From Streptomyces olivochromogenes (lineage in GTDB: Bacteria; Actinomycetota; Actinomycetes; Streptomycetales; Streptomycetaceae), in contig NZ_KQ948459.1 in the NCBI RefSeq assembly GCF_001514115.1, positions 1 to 64,000 on the forward strand: a stretch of DNA of 64,000 bases, in the 5' to 3' direction. The notes below the pieces were generated by a model. The model saw nothing but the letters and a program-made list of their open reading frames with translations. It was not told where the DNA came from and did not search any database. Positions 43,615 through 52,562 of the stretch are shown piece after piece (position 1 is the first letter of the stretch; every line of letters starts with the position of its first letter). A program made the position numbers and the translations under genes.

Positions 43615-45503
43615 GCGGTCTCCTCGATTTCTTCCAGTTCCTTCAGTACGCCGCCCAGGCCGGCCTCGTCTTCTTCCCGCACGTGGCTCCGCGCGGCTCC
43701 GTCCTCTGCCCTCGCGCCCGCGTGGCTCCGCGCGGCCCCGTTCTCTTCCCTCGCACCGCTCCGCGCGGCCTCGTCATCGGTCTCCCGGGTCACCACGGCC
43801 CGGTACCGCGGCTCACCGCGCACCAGCTCGCGGTGGACGCCGACCGCCACGACCTCGCCCTCGTGCACCAGGACGACCCGGTCCGCGTGGTCCAGGAGCA
43901 GCGGTGAGGACGTGAGGACGACCGTCGTGCGTCCGGTGCGCAGGGCGCGCACGCCGTCGGCGATCCGGGCCTCGGTGTGCGAGTCGACCGCGGAGGTCGG
44001 CTCGTCGAGGACCAGCACTTCGGGATCCGTGATCAGCGACCGGGCCAGGGCCAGGCGCTGGCGCTGGCCGCCGGAGAGGGAGCGTCCGCGTTCGGTGATG
44101 CGGGCCTCCATCGGGTCCACGGCGTCCAACGACCCCTGGGTGAGTGCGTCCAGGACGTCGCCGCACTGCGCGGCGGTCAGGGCGGCCTCGGCGCTGACAA
44201 GACCCGAGGAAGGCACGTCGAGCAGCTCGCGCAGCGAGCCGGACAGCAGCACCGGGTCCTTGTCCTGGACGAGGACGGCCGTACGGGCGGAGTCGAGCGG
44301 CAAGTCGTCCAGGGGTACGCCTCCGAGGAGCACCGAGGTGCCCTCCTCCGTGGGGTGGCCACCCAGCCGCGCGGCGAGCACACCCGCCGCGTCCGGGTCG
44401 CCGCACACCACGGCGGTGAGCCGTCCGGAGGGCGCGAGCAGCCCGGTCGCGGGGTCGTACAGATCGCCGGTCGGCACCTCGGCCGAGCGCGATCCGCCGC
44501 TGTCCGTGGCCCGTTCCAGGGACAGCACCCGGGCGGCACGTTTGGCGGAAGGGCGGGAGAAGGAGTAGGCCATCGCGATCTCCTCGAAGTGTCGCAACGG
44601 GTATGTGAGCAGCATGACCGCGCTGTACACGGTGACGAGTTCGCCGACCGTGATCCGGCCGTCGCGGGCGAGGTGCACGCCGCGCCAGATGACGGCAATC
44701 ATCAGCAGACCGGGCAACAGCACCTGGATGGCCGAGATCAGCGACCACATCCGGGCGCTGCGCACGGCCGCGCGGCGGACCTCCTGGGAGGCGCGGCGGT
44801 AGCGGTCGAGGAACAGTTCCTCGCCGCCGATGCCGCGCAGCACGCGCAGGCCCGCGACGGTGTCCGAGGCCAGCTCGGTGGCGCGGCCGGCCTTCTCGCG
44901 CTGGAAGTCCGCGCGCCGGGTGGCCCGGGGCAGCAACGGCAGTACGGCGAGCGCCAGCACGGGCACACCCACCGCGACGAGTACACCGAGCGCGGGCTGG
45001 TAGACGACCAGGCCGGCACAGACCAGCACGACGGTCAGGGCGGCCGCCGCGAACCGCGACAGGGCCTCCACGAACCAGCCGATCTTCTCGACGTCGCCGG
45101 TCGAGACCGCGACGACCTCGCCGGCCGCGACACGTCGCGTCAGGGCGGAGCCCAACTGGGCGGTCTTGTGGGCCAGCAGCTGCTGGACACGCGCGGCGGC
45201 GGTGATCCAGTTGGTGACCGCGGCTCGGTGCAGCATGGTGTCGCCCAGCGCGATGCAGGCGCCGCAGAGCGCCAGCAGCCCACCGGTCAGGGCTAGTCGG
45301 GTGCCGGAGCGGTCGACGACTGCCTGGACGGCGAAGCCGACGCAGAACGGCAGCCCGGAGACGGCCACGAAGTGCAGCAGTCCCCACGCAAGGGCCTTGA
45401 ACTGCCCGCCGAGCTGATTCCGGCCGAGCCACCACAGGAATCGGGGACCCGAGCGCGCGTCCGGCACACCCGGGTCGGGATAGGGAAGGTCTTGAATCTG
45501 CAT
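43611..45503 (-). CDS. ABC exporter, TMD-NBD half with degenerate Walker A
   Basis: The 630-residue half-transporter begins MQIQDLPYPDPGVPDAR. Its membrane domain is typical, but the nucleotide domain lacks the P-loop lysine: the expected GxxGxGKS is AVVCGDPDAAGVLAARL. It keeps the signature LSGGQRQRLALARS and Walker B LVLDEPTSAVD. With the other half it should build one complete ATP site. A charged tail (about 585-630, AARSHVREEDEAG) has imperfect repeats. ATG 45503 is preferred over the ATG at 45662. Confidence 0.9.
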   Translation of the reverse strand: MQIQDLPYPDPGVPDARSGPRFLWWLGRNQLGGQFKALAWGLLHFVAVSGLPFCVGFAVQAVVDRSGTRLALTGGLLALCGACIALGDTMLHRAAVTNWITAAARVQQLLAHKTAQLGSALTRRVAAGEVVAVSTGDVEKIGWFVEALSRFAAAALTVVLVCAGLVVYQPALGVLVAVGVPVLALAVLPLLPRATRRADFQREKAGRATELASDTVAGLRVLRGIGGEELFLDRYRRASQEVRRAAVRSARMWSLISAIQVLLPGLLMIAVIWRGVHLARDGRITVGELVTVYSAVMLLTYPLRHFEEIAMAYSFSRPSAKRAARVLSLERATDSGGSRSAEVPTGDLYDPATGLLAPSGRLTAVVCGDPDAAGVLAARLGGHPTEEGTSVLLGGVPLDDLPLDSARTAVLVQDKDPVLLSGSLRELLDVPSSGLVSAEAALTAAQCGDVLDALTQGSLDAVDPMEARITERGRSLSGGQRQRLALARSLITDPEVLVLDEPTSAVDSHTEARIADGVRALRTGRTTVVLTSSPLLLDHADRVVLVHEGEVVAVGVHRELVRGEPRYRAVVTRETDDEAARSGAREENGAARSHAGARAEDGAARSHVREEDEAGLGGVLKELEEIEETA

Positions 45504-45838
45504 GACGTCCCAGTGGCTCGTGTAAGGGGTGGGGTCAGGGAGTGGGGCCGGGGCGAAGCCGTGGAGTTCCGGCGACCGACCGACCGTGGGGGCCGGCAGC
45601 AAACCGTGAAAGGTTCGCGTCACGGCGCGACCGGAGGCAAGCGGTTTTTCGTCCCAGGACATGGATTCAGGACAGAGAATCGGGACACGCGTTCGGGAGA
45701 CAGAGGCGGGGGCACGGGCTCCGAGACAAGGCTGGGACGCCTCCGGCCCATCGAAAATGTGCCCGGAAAGACAACACCTGACCGAGAAGTCGGGGGGTAG
45801 GGGTTATTCGTCCGATACGTGATGCAACGATGGGGCGC

Positions 45839-46585
45839 ATGCGAAAAGACGGTGCGAGGCGTACGGGGTTCACCGCTGTGGCGTGTGGTGTCCTCGCTGT
45901 GTTCCTGTCGGCCTGTGGTGGTTCGGAAGGGGGGAGCGGCGCGGTGAAGGGCCACGGCGGAGCCGGTGCCAAGGGCGAACACGCCCCCGCGCGCCCCGTC
46001 GATCTGACCCGGATACCGGAGGTCGGCAACCGCCTGCAGGCCCGGATCCCGTCCAACTCCCACCAGGTGGTGGCGGTCTACGGTGAGGGCAGGGACTCCG
46101 CCGACTCCACGGTCGTGCTGTACGCGAAGTCCGGTTCCACCTGGGAGGCGCGGCGTTCGTGGCACGCGCACAACGGGACGAAGGGCTGGACCACCGACCA
46201 TCGCGAGGGCGACAAGCGCAGCCCCGTCGGGGTGTTCTCGCTCACCGACGCGGGCGGAGTGCTCCACGACCCGGGCGCCCTGCTCCCGTACGACCACTCC
46301 GCGGCCTATCAGGCTCCCCGCGACTGGGCCAGGTCGCACTGGCACGACTTCGACTACGTCGTGGCCATCAACTACAACCGCCGCGTGGGTACCCCGCCGG
46401 ACAACCCGGACCGCCCCCTGGGTCAGTCGAAGGGCGGCAGTATCTGGCTGCACATGGACCATGGCAGCGGTACGTCCGCGTGTGTCAGTGTGCCCAAGCC
46501 GGCCATGGAGTATCTCCTGCGGACGCTCGACCCGCATCAGCACCCCGTCATCGTGATGGGGGACAAGGCCGATCTGAAGGTGTAG
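45839..46585 (+). CDS. L,D-transpeptidase-like lipoprotein
   Basis: The 248-residue protein has a lipobox (AVFLSACGG; Cys about 28) after a hydrophobic signal, so it is membrane-anchored outside. The catalytic segment HMDHGSGTSACVSV carries the conserved His and Cys of YkuD-type enzymes, which form 3-3 crosslinks in peptidoglycan. The spacing to GDKRSPVGVFSLTDAGG is also family-like. ATG 45839 is preferred over 45830 by a weak ribosome site. The 335-base spacer to the divergent ABC exporter holds nothing recognisable. Confidence 0.85.
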   Translation: MRKDGARRTGFTAVACGVLAVFLSACGGSEGGSGAVKGHGGAGAKGEHAPARPVDLTRIPEVGNRLQARIPSNSHQVVAVYGEGRDSADSTVVLYAKSGSTWEARRSWHAHNGTKGWTTDHREGDKRSPVGVFSLTDAGGVLHDPGALLPYDHSAAYQAPRDWARSHWHDFDYVVAINYNRRVGTPPDNPDRPLGQSKGGSIWLHMDHGSGTSACVSVPKPAMEYLLRTLDPHQHPVIVMGDKADLKV

Positions 46586-46672
46586 CGGCCGTGGCCGACC
46601 GGACTGCCCCGCGTGGCGGGGTCACCGAGTGCCCATTGCGGGGCGGGCCGACTCCCCCGTAGAACACCGCAC

Positions 46673-48427
46673 ATGAGAAGACGGATCGTCATGTCCATGC
46701 TCGCCGGAGTGATCCTCTCGGCGAGTACCTTCCTGGGAGCGGGCCCGGCCTCGGCGGCACCGCCGGCGGACGCCGCCCGGCCCGCCGCCACCCCCGCCCG
46801 GTCGGCGGATCAGGTCGCCGCCACGCCTCGCGACGCGCCCTCCGAGACGCCCGCCGGGACTGCCGCTGATACAGCTGATAGATACGCCGATGCGCCTTCC
46901 GGGACTGCCGCTGATGCGCCCGCCGAGTTCGGCACCGACTGGCACGACCCCCTGACCGCCGCCCCGCCGGTGGCGAAACCGGCCACCAAGTCCTGTGCGG
47001 TGACGGTCGCCGAGGCGCAGTTCCGTGACTTCACGCCCTATCGGGGCACGTACACACCGCCGAGCGGCTGCGGCGACCGCTGGAGCAAGGTCGTCCTGCG
47101 ACTCGACGGCAAGGTCAAGGGGCGTCAGTTCGACCGGCTCGGCTATCTGCACATAGGCGGAGTGGAGGTCTTCCGTACCTCCACTCCGGAGCCTTCTCCC
47201 GATGGCATCGAGTGGTCCGTCGAGAAGGACGTGACCAGGTACAGCGACACGTTCCGGCGTGACGGCGACGTCGAGATGCTCATCGGGAACGTCGTCGACG
47301 ACACGTACACCGGAGTCCTCGACGTGAAGGTGACCCTGACCTTCTACGCGCAGGGCGGCGCCGTGCAGTCCGCCGCGGCCCCCGACCGTGTCCTCACCCT
47401 CCAGGACGGCACCCTCACCACCCCGCGCAACAGCGAGCGCATCGTCGCCGAGGTGTACGCGACCGGCTCCGGCGGCGGCTGCGAGGAGTACTGGTACCTG
47501 ACGGTGCCCGACCCCGCCCCGTACTCCTGCAAGGCGGACCAGGGCCCTTATCGCGAGGTGCAGATCAAGGTGGACGGCCGACTCGCGGGCATCGCCGAGC
47601 CGTTCCCGACCGTGTGGACCGGCGGCTGGTCCAACCCCTTCCTCTGGTACGTGATCCCGGGCCCGCGCGCCTTCGACATCAAGCCCATCGAATACGACCT
47701 CACGCCCTATGCCGGTCTCCTCAACGACGGTCGTCCGCACCGGATCGACGTCTCCGTCGTGGGCGTCCCCGCGGGTCAGACCGGCTGGAGCACCCCGGTC
47801 GACGTCCTCGTCTGGCAGGACGCGAAGCGTGCGCACGTGAGCGGCGCGCTCACCGAGGTCAGGGTGGGCGACCTCACCAACTCCTCGACGGACACGCCCG
47901 GTTCGCAAGAGCGGCTCGACACCGCGGGCGGACACCGGCTGACGACCGCCGGATACGTCGACACCTCGCACGGCCGGGTGTGGACCACCGTGCGCCGCAC
48001 GCTCGCCAACACCTCCGCGCACCGCTGGACCGACGGCGAGAACACGGACGCGCTCAAGGCCACCTGGACCGACGACGAGACGGTCACCGTCGACGGGCGC
48101 GGACCGGTGGGCGTGAGGCGCACCCACCGCACGTACACCATGGACGGCACCACGACGCTCGCCGCGGACGACCGGTTGCGGACCGTCCTGACGCTCGGCG
48201 ACCGGGCCGCGGTCGACGAGACGCGTGGCGGCCGGCGCACCACGTGGTCCCGGCTCGACGACACGTACGCGGGAGACGCGACGTATACCGCGAACGTGCC
48301 CCGCGACCAACGGCATGCGGTCGGCACGACGAGCGAGCGCTACCGGCTGTACGGCTCGGACGGCTGCTACGACCGCGTTCTGGTCACCGTGCAGGGAGTG
48401 CTGACGCGGGACCGCAGCGACTGCTGA
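46673..48427 (+). CDS. Secreted peptide-N-glycosidase A-like protein
   Basis: The 584-residue secreted protein has a signal peptide (RRRIVMSMLAGVILSASTFLGAGPASA) and a low-complexity Ala/Thr/Pro region up to about 95. The core resembles the PNGase A (peptide-N4-asparagine amidase) domain: YTPPSGCGDRWSKVVLRLDG, FDRLGYLHIGGVEVFRTSTPEPSPDG and IEWSVEKDVTRYSD. Such enzymes release N-glycans from glycoproteins, suggesting scavenging of plant or fungal material. Ribosome sites at ATG 46673 and 46691 are weak. It follows the transpeptidase gene by 87 bases. Confidence 0.82.
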   Translation: MRRRIVMSMLAGVILSASTFLGAGPASAAPPADAARPAATPARSADQVAATPRDAPSETPAGTAADTADRYADAPSGTAADAPAEFGTDWHDPLTAAPPVAKPATKSCAVTVAEAQFRDFTPYRGTYTPPSGCGDRWSKVVLRLDGKVKGRQFDRLGYLHIGGVEVFRTSTPEPSPDGIEWSVEKDVTRYSDTFRRDGDVEMLIGNVVDDTYTGVLDVKVTLTFYAQGGAVQSAAAPDRVLTLQDGTLTTPRNSERIVAEVYATGSGGGCEEYWYLTVPDPAPYSCKADQGPYREVQIKVDGRLAGIAEPFPTVWTGGWSNPFLWYVIPGPRAFDIKPIEYDLTPYAGLLNDGRPHRIDVSVVGVPAGQTGWSTPVDVLVWQDAKRAHVSGALTEVRVGDLTNSSTDTPGSQERLDTAGGHRLTTAGYVDTSHGRVWTTVRRTLANTSAHRWTDGENTDALKATWTDDETVTVDGRGPVGVRRTHRTYTMDGTTTLAADDRLRTVLTLGDRAAVDETRGGRRTTWSRLDDTYAGDATYTANVPRDQRHAVGTTSERYRLYGSDGCYDRVLVTVQGVLTRDRSDC

Positions 48428-48579
48428 GCCTGTTGGGGCCCCAGGTGGGGAACGGCACGTCCGTTCCAGGATTTACATGGACGTGACACAGAGGTATCCG
48501 GCGTCACCGGCAACTCCTCAATAGTGATCGCTACGGAAGGAAGTTTCCGCATACCAGAAGTCTCTTCGGAGGAGTGCCC

Positions 48580-50019
48580 GTGCCGCCGTCTGTACCGTCC
48601 CCGCGACGCGTCGCACGCATACTGCGTACCTCACTGTTCGCGCAGGTCGCCTGCGCGCTCGTACTCGGAATCGTCGTCGGAAGGTTGTGGCCGGACACGG
48701 CCACGACCTTCCAGCCGCTCGGCGACGGTTTCGTACGCCTCATCAAGGCGGTCATCTCACCGCTCGTGTTCTGTGTGGTGGTCGTCGGCATCACCAAGGC
48801 CGGTGACCTGAAGGCCTTCGGCCGGATCGGGCTCAAGGCCCTGATCTGGTTCGAGGGCGCGTCCACTGCCGCACTGCTTCTCGGGCTGATCGCGGCGAAC
48901 GTCGTCGGCCCGGGCTCGGGCATGCACGCCGACCCCTCGAAGCTCGACGCCTCGGCCGTCGACGGCAAGACCGGCGGCGGCTCGCTCCCGTCGACCGGCG
49001 AGTTCATCCTGAACGCGCTGCCGCAGAGCGCGGTCGGGGCCTTCGCCGAGAACTCCCTGCTCCAAGTCCTCGTCCTCGCCTGCCTGGTGGGCGCGGCACT
49101 GCTCCACCTCGGCAACTCCAAGGTGCCCAAGGTGCTGCCCGCCATCGAGCAGGTCCAGGACGTCGTCTTCGCGATCGTGGGCTTCATCATGAAGCTGGCC
49201 CCGCTCGCGGTGTTCGGCGCGATGGTCCACCTCGTGGGGGAGTACGGGCTCGGCGTCATCAAGACGTACGGCAAGCTGATCTTCCTGTGCTACGCGGTCG
49301 CGTTGGTGTTCCTCGCGCTGCTCGCCGTCGCTCTGAAGGCGGTCACAGGGCTCAGCCTCTGGAAGTTCGTCCGCTACACCCGCGAGGAGATGCTGCTCGC
49401 GCTCGGTACCGCCTCCAGCGAGACCGTCATGCCGCGCATGATGCAGAAGCTGCGCCAGGCGGGGTGCCGCGACGATGCCGTGGGCCTGGTCCTGCCCACC
49501 GGCTACTCCTTCAACCTCGACGGCGCCTCGATCTACCTGTCGATCGGTACGTTGTTCATCGCGCAGGCGGTGGGTGTGGATCTGAGCCTGGGTCAGCAGA
49601 TCACTGTCGTCCTGGTTCTCATGCTGACCAGCAAGGGCATGGCGGGTGTGCCGGGTTCCGCCTTCCTCGCGCTGTCGGCGACGGCCTCCTCGCTCGGTGT
49701 CATCCCCGCCGGAGCCGTCGCCCTCCTCCTCGGCGTGGACCGCATCATGGACTCGATGCGCGTCGCGACCAACCTCCTCGGCAACTGCGTCGCCGTCTTC
49801 GCGGTCTCCCGCTGGGAGGGCGCGCTCGACATGGACCGGGCGAAGAGGATGCTGGACGGCGAGATCGCGTTCGTGGAGGAGGACGACGAGCCGCGGACGC
49901 CGGAGTCGACGACGGAAGAGCCGGGGCCCGAGTCGACCAAGGCGGAAGTCCCTGCCCATTCGGTCAAGCCGGAAGTGCCCGCCCAGTCGGCCAAGGAGCC
50001 TGCCCCCGAGGTCGGTTGA
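48580..50019 (+). CDS. Dicarboxylate:cation symporter (DAACS family)
   Basis: The 479-residue transporter resembles DctA/GltP. It has several membrane helices, SFNLDGASIYLSIG and the substrate motif MLTSKGMAGVPGSAFLALSA, then ALLLGVDRIMDSMRVATNLLGN. It likely takes up C4-dicarboxylates or glutamate with sodium or protons. An acidic tail (ESTTEEPGPESTKAEVPA) ends the protein. GTG 48580 is preferred because GGAGGA ends six bases before it; GTG 48574 has no room for a ribosome site. Confidence 0.9.
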   Translation: MPPSVPSPRRVARILRTSLFAQVACALVLGIVVGRLWPDTATTFQPLGDGFVRLIKAVISPLVFCVVVVGITKAGDLKAFGRIGLKALIWFEGASTAALLLGLIAANVVGPGSGMHADPSKLDASAVDGKTGGGSLPSTGEFILNALPQSAVGAFAENSLLQVLVLACLVGAALLHLGNSKVPKVLPAIEQVQDVVFAIVGFIMKLAPLAVFGAMVHLVGEYGLGVIKTYGKLIFLCYAVALVFLALLAVALKAVTGLSLWKFVRYTREEMLLALGTASSETVMPRMMQKLRQAGCRDDAVGLVLPTGYSFNLDGASIYLSIGTLFIAQAVGVDLSLGQQITVVLVLMLTSKGMAGVPGSAFLALSATASSLGVIPAGAVALLLGVDRIMDSMRVATNLLGNCVAVFAVSRWEGALDMDRAKRMLDGEIAFVEEDDEPRTPESTTEEPGPESTKAEVPAHSVKPEVPAQSAKEPAPEVG

Positions 50020-50148
50020 CCGACCCGGGAAGGGGCACCGCCCCGGTGACCCCGGAACGGGCCGCGCGCACCCGCTCCAGCCGTACGGAGTCGGGGCCGC
50101 GGCCCGTCGCGTTGTCCGCCGCGTGACGAGGCCGCCCGCGGCAACCCC

Positions 50149-50604
50149 TCAGCAGCGGTGCTCAAGCCTCGGCATGCCGTCCACCAGCGTGTCCAGCAGT
50201 CCCCCGAGCACCTCGCGCTGCTCGTCCGTCAACGGCGCCAGGATCTCCTCCGCGGCCGACCGGCGCGCGCCGCGCAGCTCGCGCAGTGCCTCGCGCCCCT
50301 CGTCCGTGACCTCGATCCGGATCACCCTCCGATTGGTGGGATCGGGGACCCGGCGCACCTTCCCGCTCGCCTCCAGGCCGTCGACCAGCGTGGTCACGGC
50401 CCGGGGCACCACCTCCAGGCGCTCGGCGAGATCCGCCATGCGCGGCGGTGAGCTGTAGTGCGCGAGCGTGCGCAGCAGCCGGGACTGGGCCGGCGTGATG
50501 CCCAGCTCACGCTGCTCAAGGTGCCGCTTCTGGATGCGGTGCACACGTCGGGTCAGCCGCAGCAACTGCTCGGCGAGCAGGCCGTCGGCATCGGGGGTGG
50601 TCAT
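50149..50604 (-). CDS. MarR-family transcription regulator
   Basis: The 151-residue MarR protein has the winged helix (PPRMADLAERLEVVPRAVTTLVDGLEASG, then VRRVPDPTNRRVIRIEVTDEG) and a helical dimer region. It is divergent from the ABC exporter at 50720 with a CATTGT/ACAATG inverted repeat between them. Ligand-released repression of the exporter and itself is the usual arrangement. ATG 50604. Confidence 0.92.
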   Translation of the reverse strand: MTTPDADGLLAEQLLRLTRRVHRIQKRHLEQRELGITPAQSRLLRTLAHYSSPPRMADLAERLEVVPRAVTTLVDGLEASGKVRRVPDPTNRRVIRIEVTDEGREALRELRGARRSAAEEILAPLTDEQREVLGGLLDTLVDGMPRLEHRC

Positions 50605-50629
50605 ACGGGAACAATATCAGGATGCGGTT

Positions 50630-50652
50630 CATTGTGAGTATAGGTAACAATG
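50630..50652. promoter_or_regulatory. Inverted repeat CATTGT-n11-ACAATG, putative MarR operator
   Basis: CATTGT (50630-50635) and ACAATG (50647-50652) are perfect arms with an 11-base spacer, 68 bases before the exporter start. They sit in the MarR/ABC divergon and are the best candidate site for the MarR protein. The surrounding sequence is AT-rich (GAGTATAGGTAAC) and may hold the promoter. Confidence 0.55.
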
Positions 50653-50719
50653 AGCTAAGCTCCGCCAGGCATCGTTTCCCTGCCCTGTGTAACCGTCGTC
50701 TCACCTCCCGTAGGAGCCC

Positions 50720-52519
50720 ATGCGTCCCGACCAATCCACCTGGACCCCGTCACCCGCCGAGGGCGAACAGCCACGGCAGGTGCGCCGCATCCTGAAGCTG
50801 TTCCGGCCCTACCGCGGCCGCCTCGCGATCGTCGGCCTGCTGGTCGGCGCCTCGTCCCTCGTCACCGTCGCGACCCCCTTCCTCCTGAAGGAGACACTGG
50901 ACGTCGCGATCCCCCAGGGTCGCACCGGTCTGCTGAGCCTGCTCGCGCTCGGCATGATCCTCAGCGCGGTCGTCACCGGCATCTTCGGTGTCCTGCAGAC
51001 CCTGATCTCCACGACCGTCGGTCAGCGCGTCATGCACGACCTGCGCACCGCCGTCTACGGCCGGCTGCAGCGCATGTCGCTCGCCTTCTTCACCCGGACC
51101 CGCACCGGCGAGGTCCAGTCCCGCATCGCCAACGACATCGGCGGCATGCAGGCGACCGTGACCTCCACCGCCACCTCGCTGGTCTCCAACCTCACCAGCG
51201 TGGTCGCCACGATCGTCGCGATGGTCGCCCTGGACTGGCGTCTCACCGTGGTCTCGCTGCTCCTGCTGCCGGTCTTCGTGTGGATCAGCCGACGCGTCGG
51301 CAACGAACGCAAGAAGATAGCGACCCAGCGCCAGAAGCAGATGGCTGCGATGGCCGCCACCGTCACCGAGTCGCTCTCCGTCAGCGGCATCCTGCTCGGC
51401 CGCACCATGGGCCGCGGAGATTCGCTCACCAAGGCGTTCGAGGCCGAGTCCGACAGCCTGGTCGACCTCGAGGTGAAGTCGAACATGGCGGGCCGCTGGC
51501 GCATGTCCGTCATCGGCATCGTCATGGCCGCCATGCCGGCCGTCATCTACTGGGCCGCGGGCATGGCCCTCCAGTTCGGCGGCCCGTCCGTGTCGATCGG
51601 CACGCTCGTGGCCTTCGTCTCGCTCCAGCAGGGTCTGTTCCGGCCGACGGTCAGCCTGCTGTCCACCGGCGTCCAGATCCAGACCTCGCTCGCGCTCTTC
51701 CAGCGCATCTTCGAGTACCTCGACCTGCCCATCGACATCACCGAGCCGGAGCGCCCGGTCCACCTCGACCAGGTCAAGGGCGAGATCCGTTTCGAGGACG
51801 TCGAGTTCCGCTACGACGACAAGAGCGGCCCGATCCTCGAGGGCATCGACATCACCGTCCCCGCGGGCGGCAGTCTCGCCGTCGTCGGCCCGACCGGCTC
51901 CGGCAAGTCCACGCTCAGCTATCTCGTGCCACGGCTGTACGACGTCACGGGCGGCCGTGTCACGCTGGACGGCGTCGACGTACGGGACCTCGACTTCGAC
52001 ACGCTCGCCCGCGGGATCGGCGTCGTCTCCCAGGAGACCTACCTCTTCCACGCCTCGGTCGCGGACAACCTGCGCTTCGCCAGGCCCGACGCCACCGACG
52101 AGGAGCTGCAGGCGGCGGCCAGGGCGGCCCAGATCCACGACCACATCGCGTCACTGCCCGACGGGTACGACACGGTCGTGGGCGAACGCGGCCATCGGTT
52201 CTCCGGCGGCGAGAAGCAGCGCCTCGCCATCGCCCGCACGATCCTGCGGGACCCGCCGGTCCTCATCCTCGACGAGGCGACCAGCGCCCTGGACACCCGC
52301 ACGGAGTACGCCGTGCAGGAGGCCATCGACGCCCTGTCGGCCAACCGGACCACGCTCACCATCGCGCACCGGCTCTCCACCATCCGTGGCGCCGACCAGA
52401 TCGTCGTCCTGGACTCCGGCCGTGCGGTCGAACGCGGCACGCACGAGGAGTTGTTGGAGCGGGAGGGGCGCTATGCGGCGCTGGTCCACCGGGACGCTGA
52501 ACTGGAGCCGACAAGATGA
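50720..52519 (+). CDS. Homodimeric-type ABC exporter (multidrug/lipid)
   Basis: The 599-residue half-transporter has six helices and a complete nucleotide domain: Walker A VVGPTGSGKSTLSY, signature FSGGEKQRLAIART, Walker B LILDEATSALD and H-loop TIAHRLSTI. Unlike the pair at 41.8-45.5 kb, all sites look functional, so a homodimer is likely. TAGGAG precedes the ATG. It is divergent from the MarR gene and probably under its control. MsbA/LmrA-type multidrug export is the usual annotation. Confidence 0.93.
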   Translation: MRPDQSTWTPSPAEGEQPRQVRRILKLFRPYRGRLAIVGLLVGASSLVTVATPFLLKETLDVAIPQGRTGLLSLLALGMILSAVVTGIFGVLQTLISTTVGQRVMHDLRTAVYGRLQRMSLAFFTRTRTGEVQSRIANDIGGMQATVTSTATSLVSNLTSVVATIVAMVALDWRLTVVSLLLLPVFVWISRRVGNERKKIATQRQKQMAAMAATVTESLSVSGILLGRTMGRGDSLTKAFEAESDSLVDLEVKSNMAGRWRMSVIGIVMAAMPAVIYWAAGMALQFGGPSVSIGTLVAFVSLQQGLFRPTVSLLSTGVQIQTSLALFQRIFEYLDLPIDITEPERPVHLDQVKGEIRFEDVEFRYDDKSGPILEGIDITVPAGGSLAVVGPTGSGKSTLSYLVPRLYDVTGGRVTLDGVDVRDLDFDTLARGIGVVSQETYLFHASVADNLRFARPDATDEELQAAARAAQIHDHIASLPDGYDTVVGERGHRFSGGEKQRLAIARTILRDPPVLILDEATSALDTRTEYAVQEAIDALSANRTTLTIAHRLSTIRGADQIVVLDSGRAVERGTHEELLEREGRYAALVHRDAELEPTR

Positions 52520-52562
52520 CGATATGCCGGGTTTATAGGCTTTAGCGGGTTACCGTGCCCGC

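Noticed and set aside
36904..44568. A 2554-codon open frame on the plus strand
   Set aside because: It is antisense to tesB, the Ski2-like helicase and the ABC half genes, whose families are clear. Long antisense frames are expected in GC-rich DNA because stop codons are rare, and its translation shows no domains.
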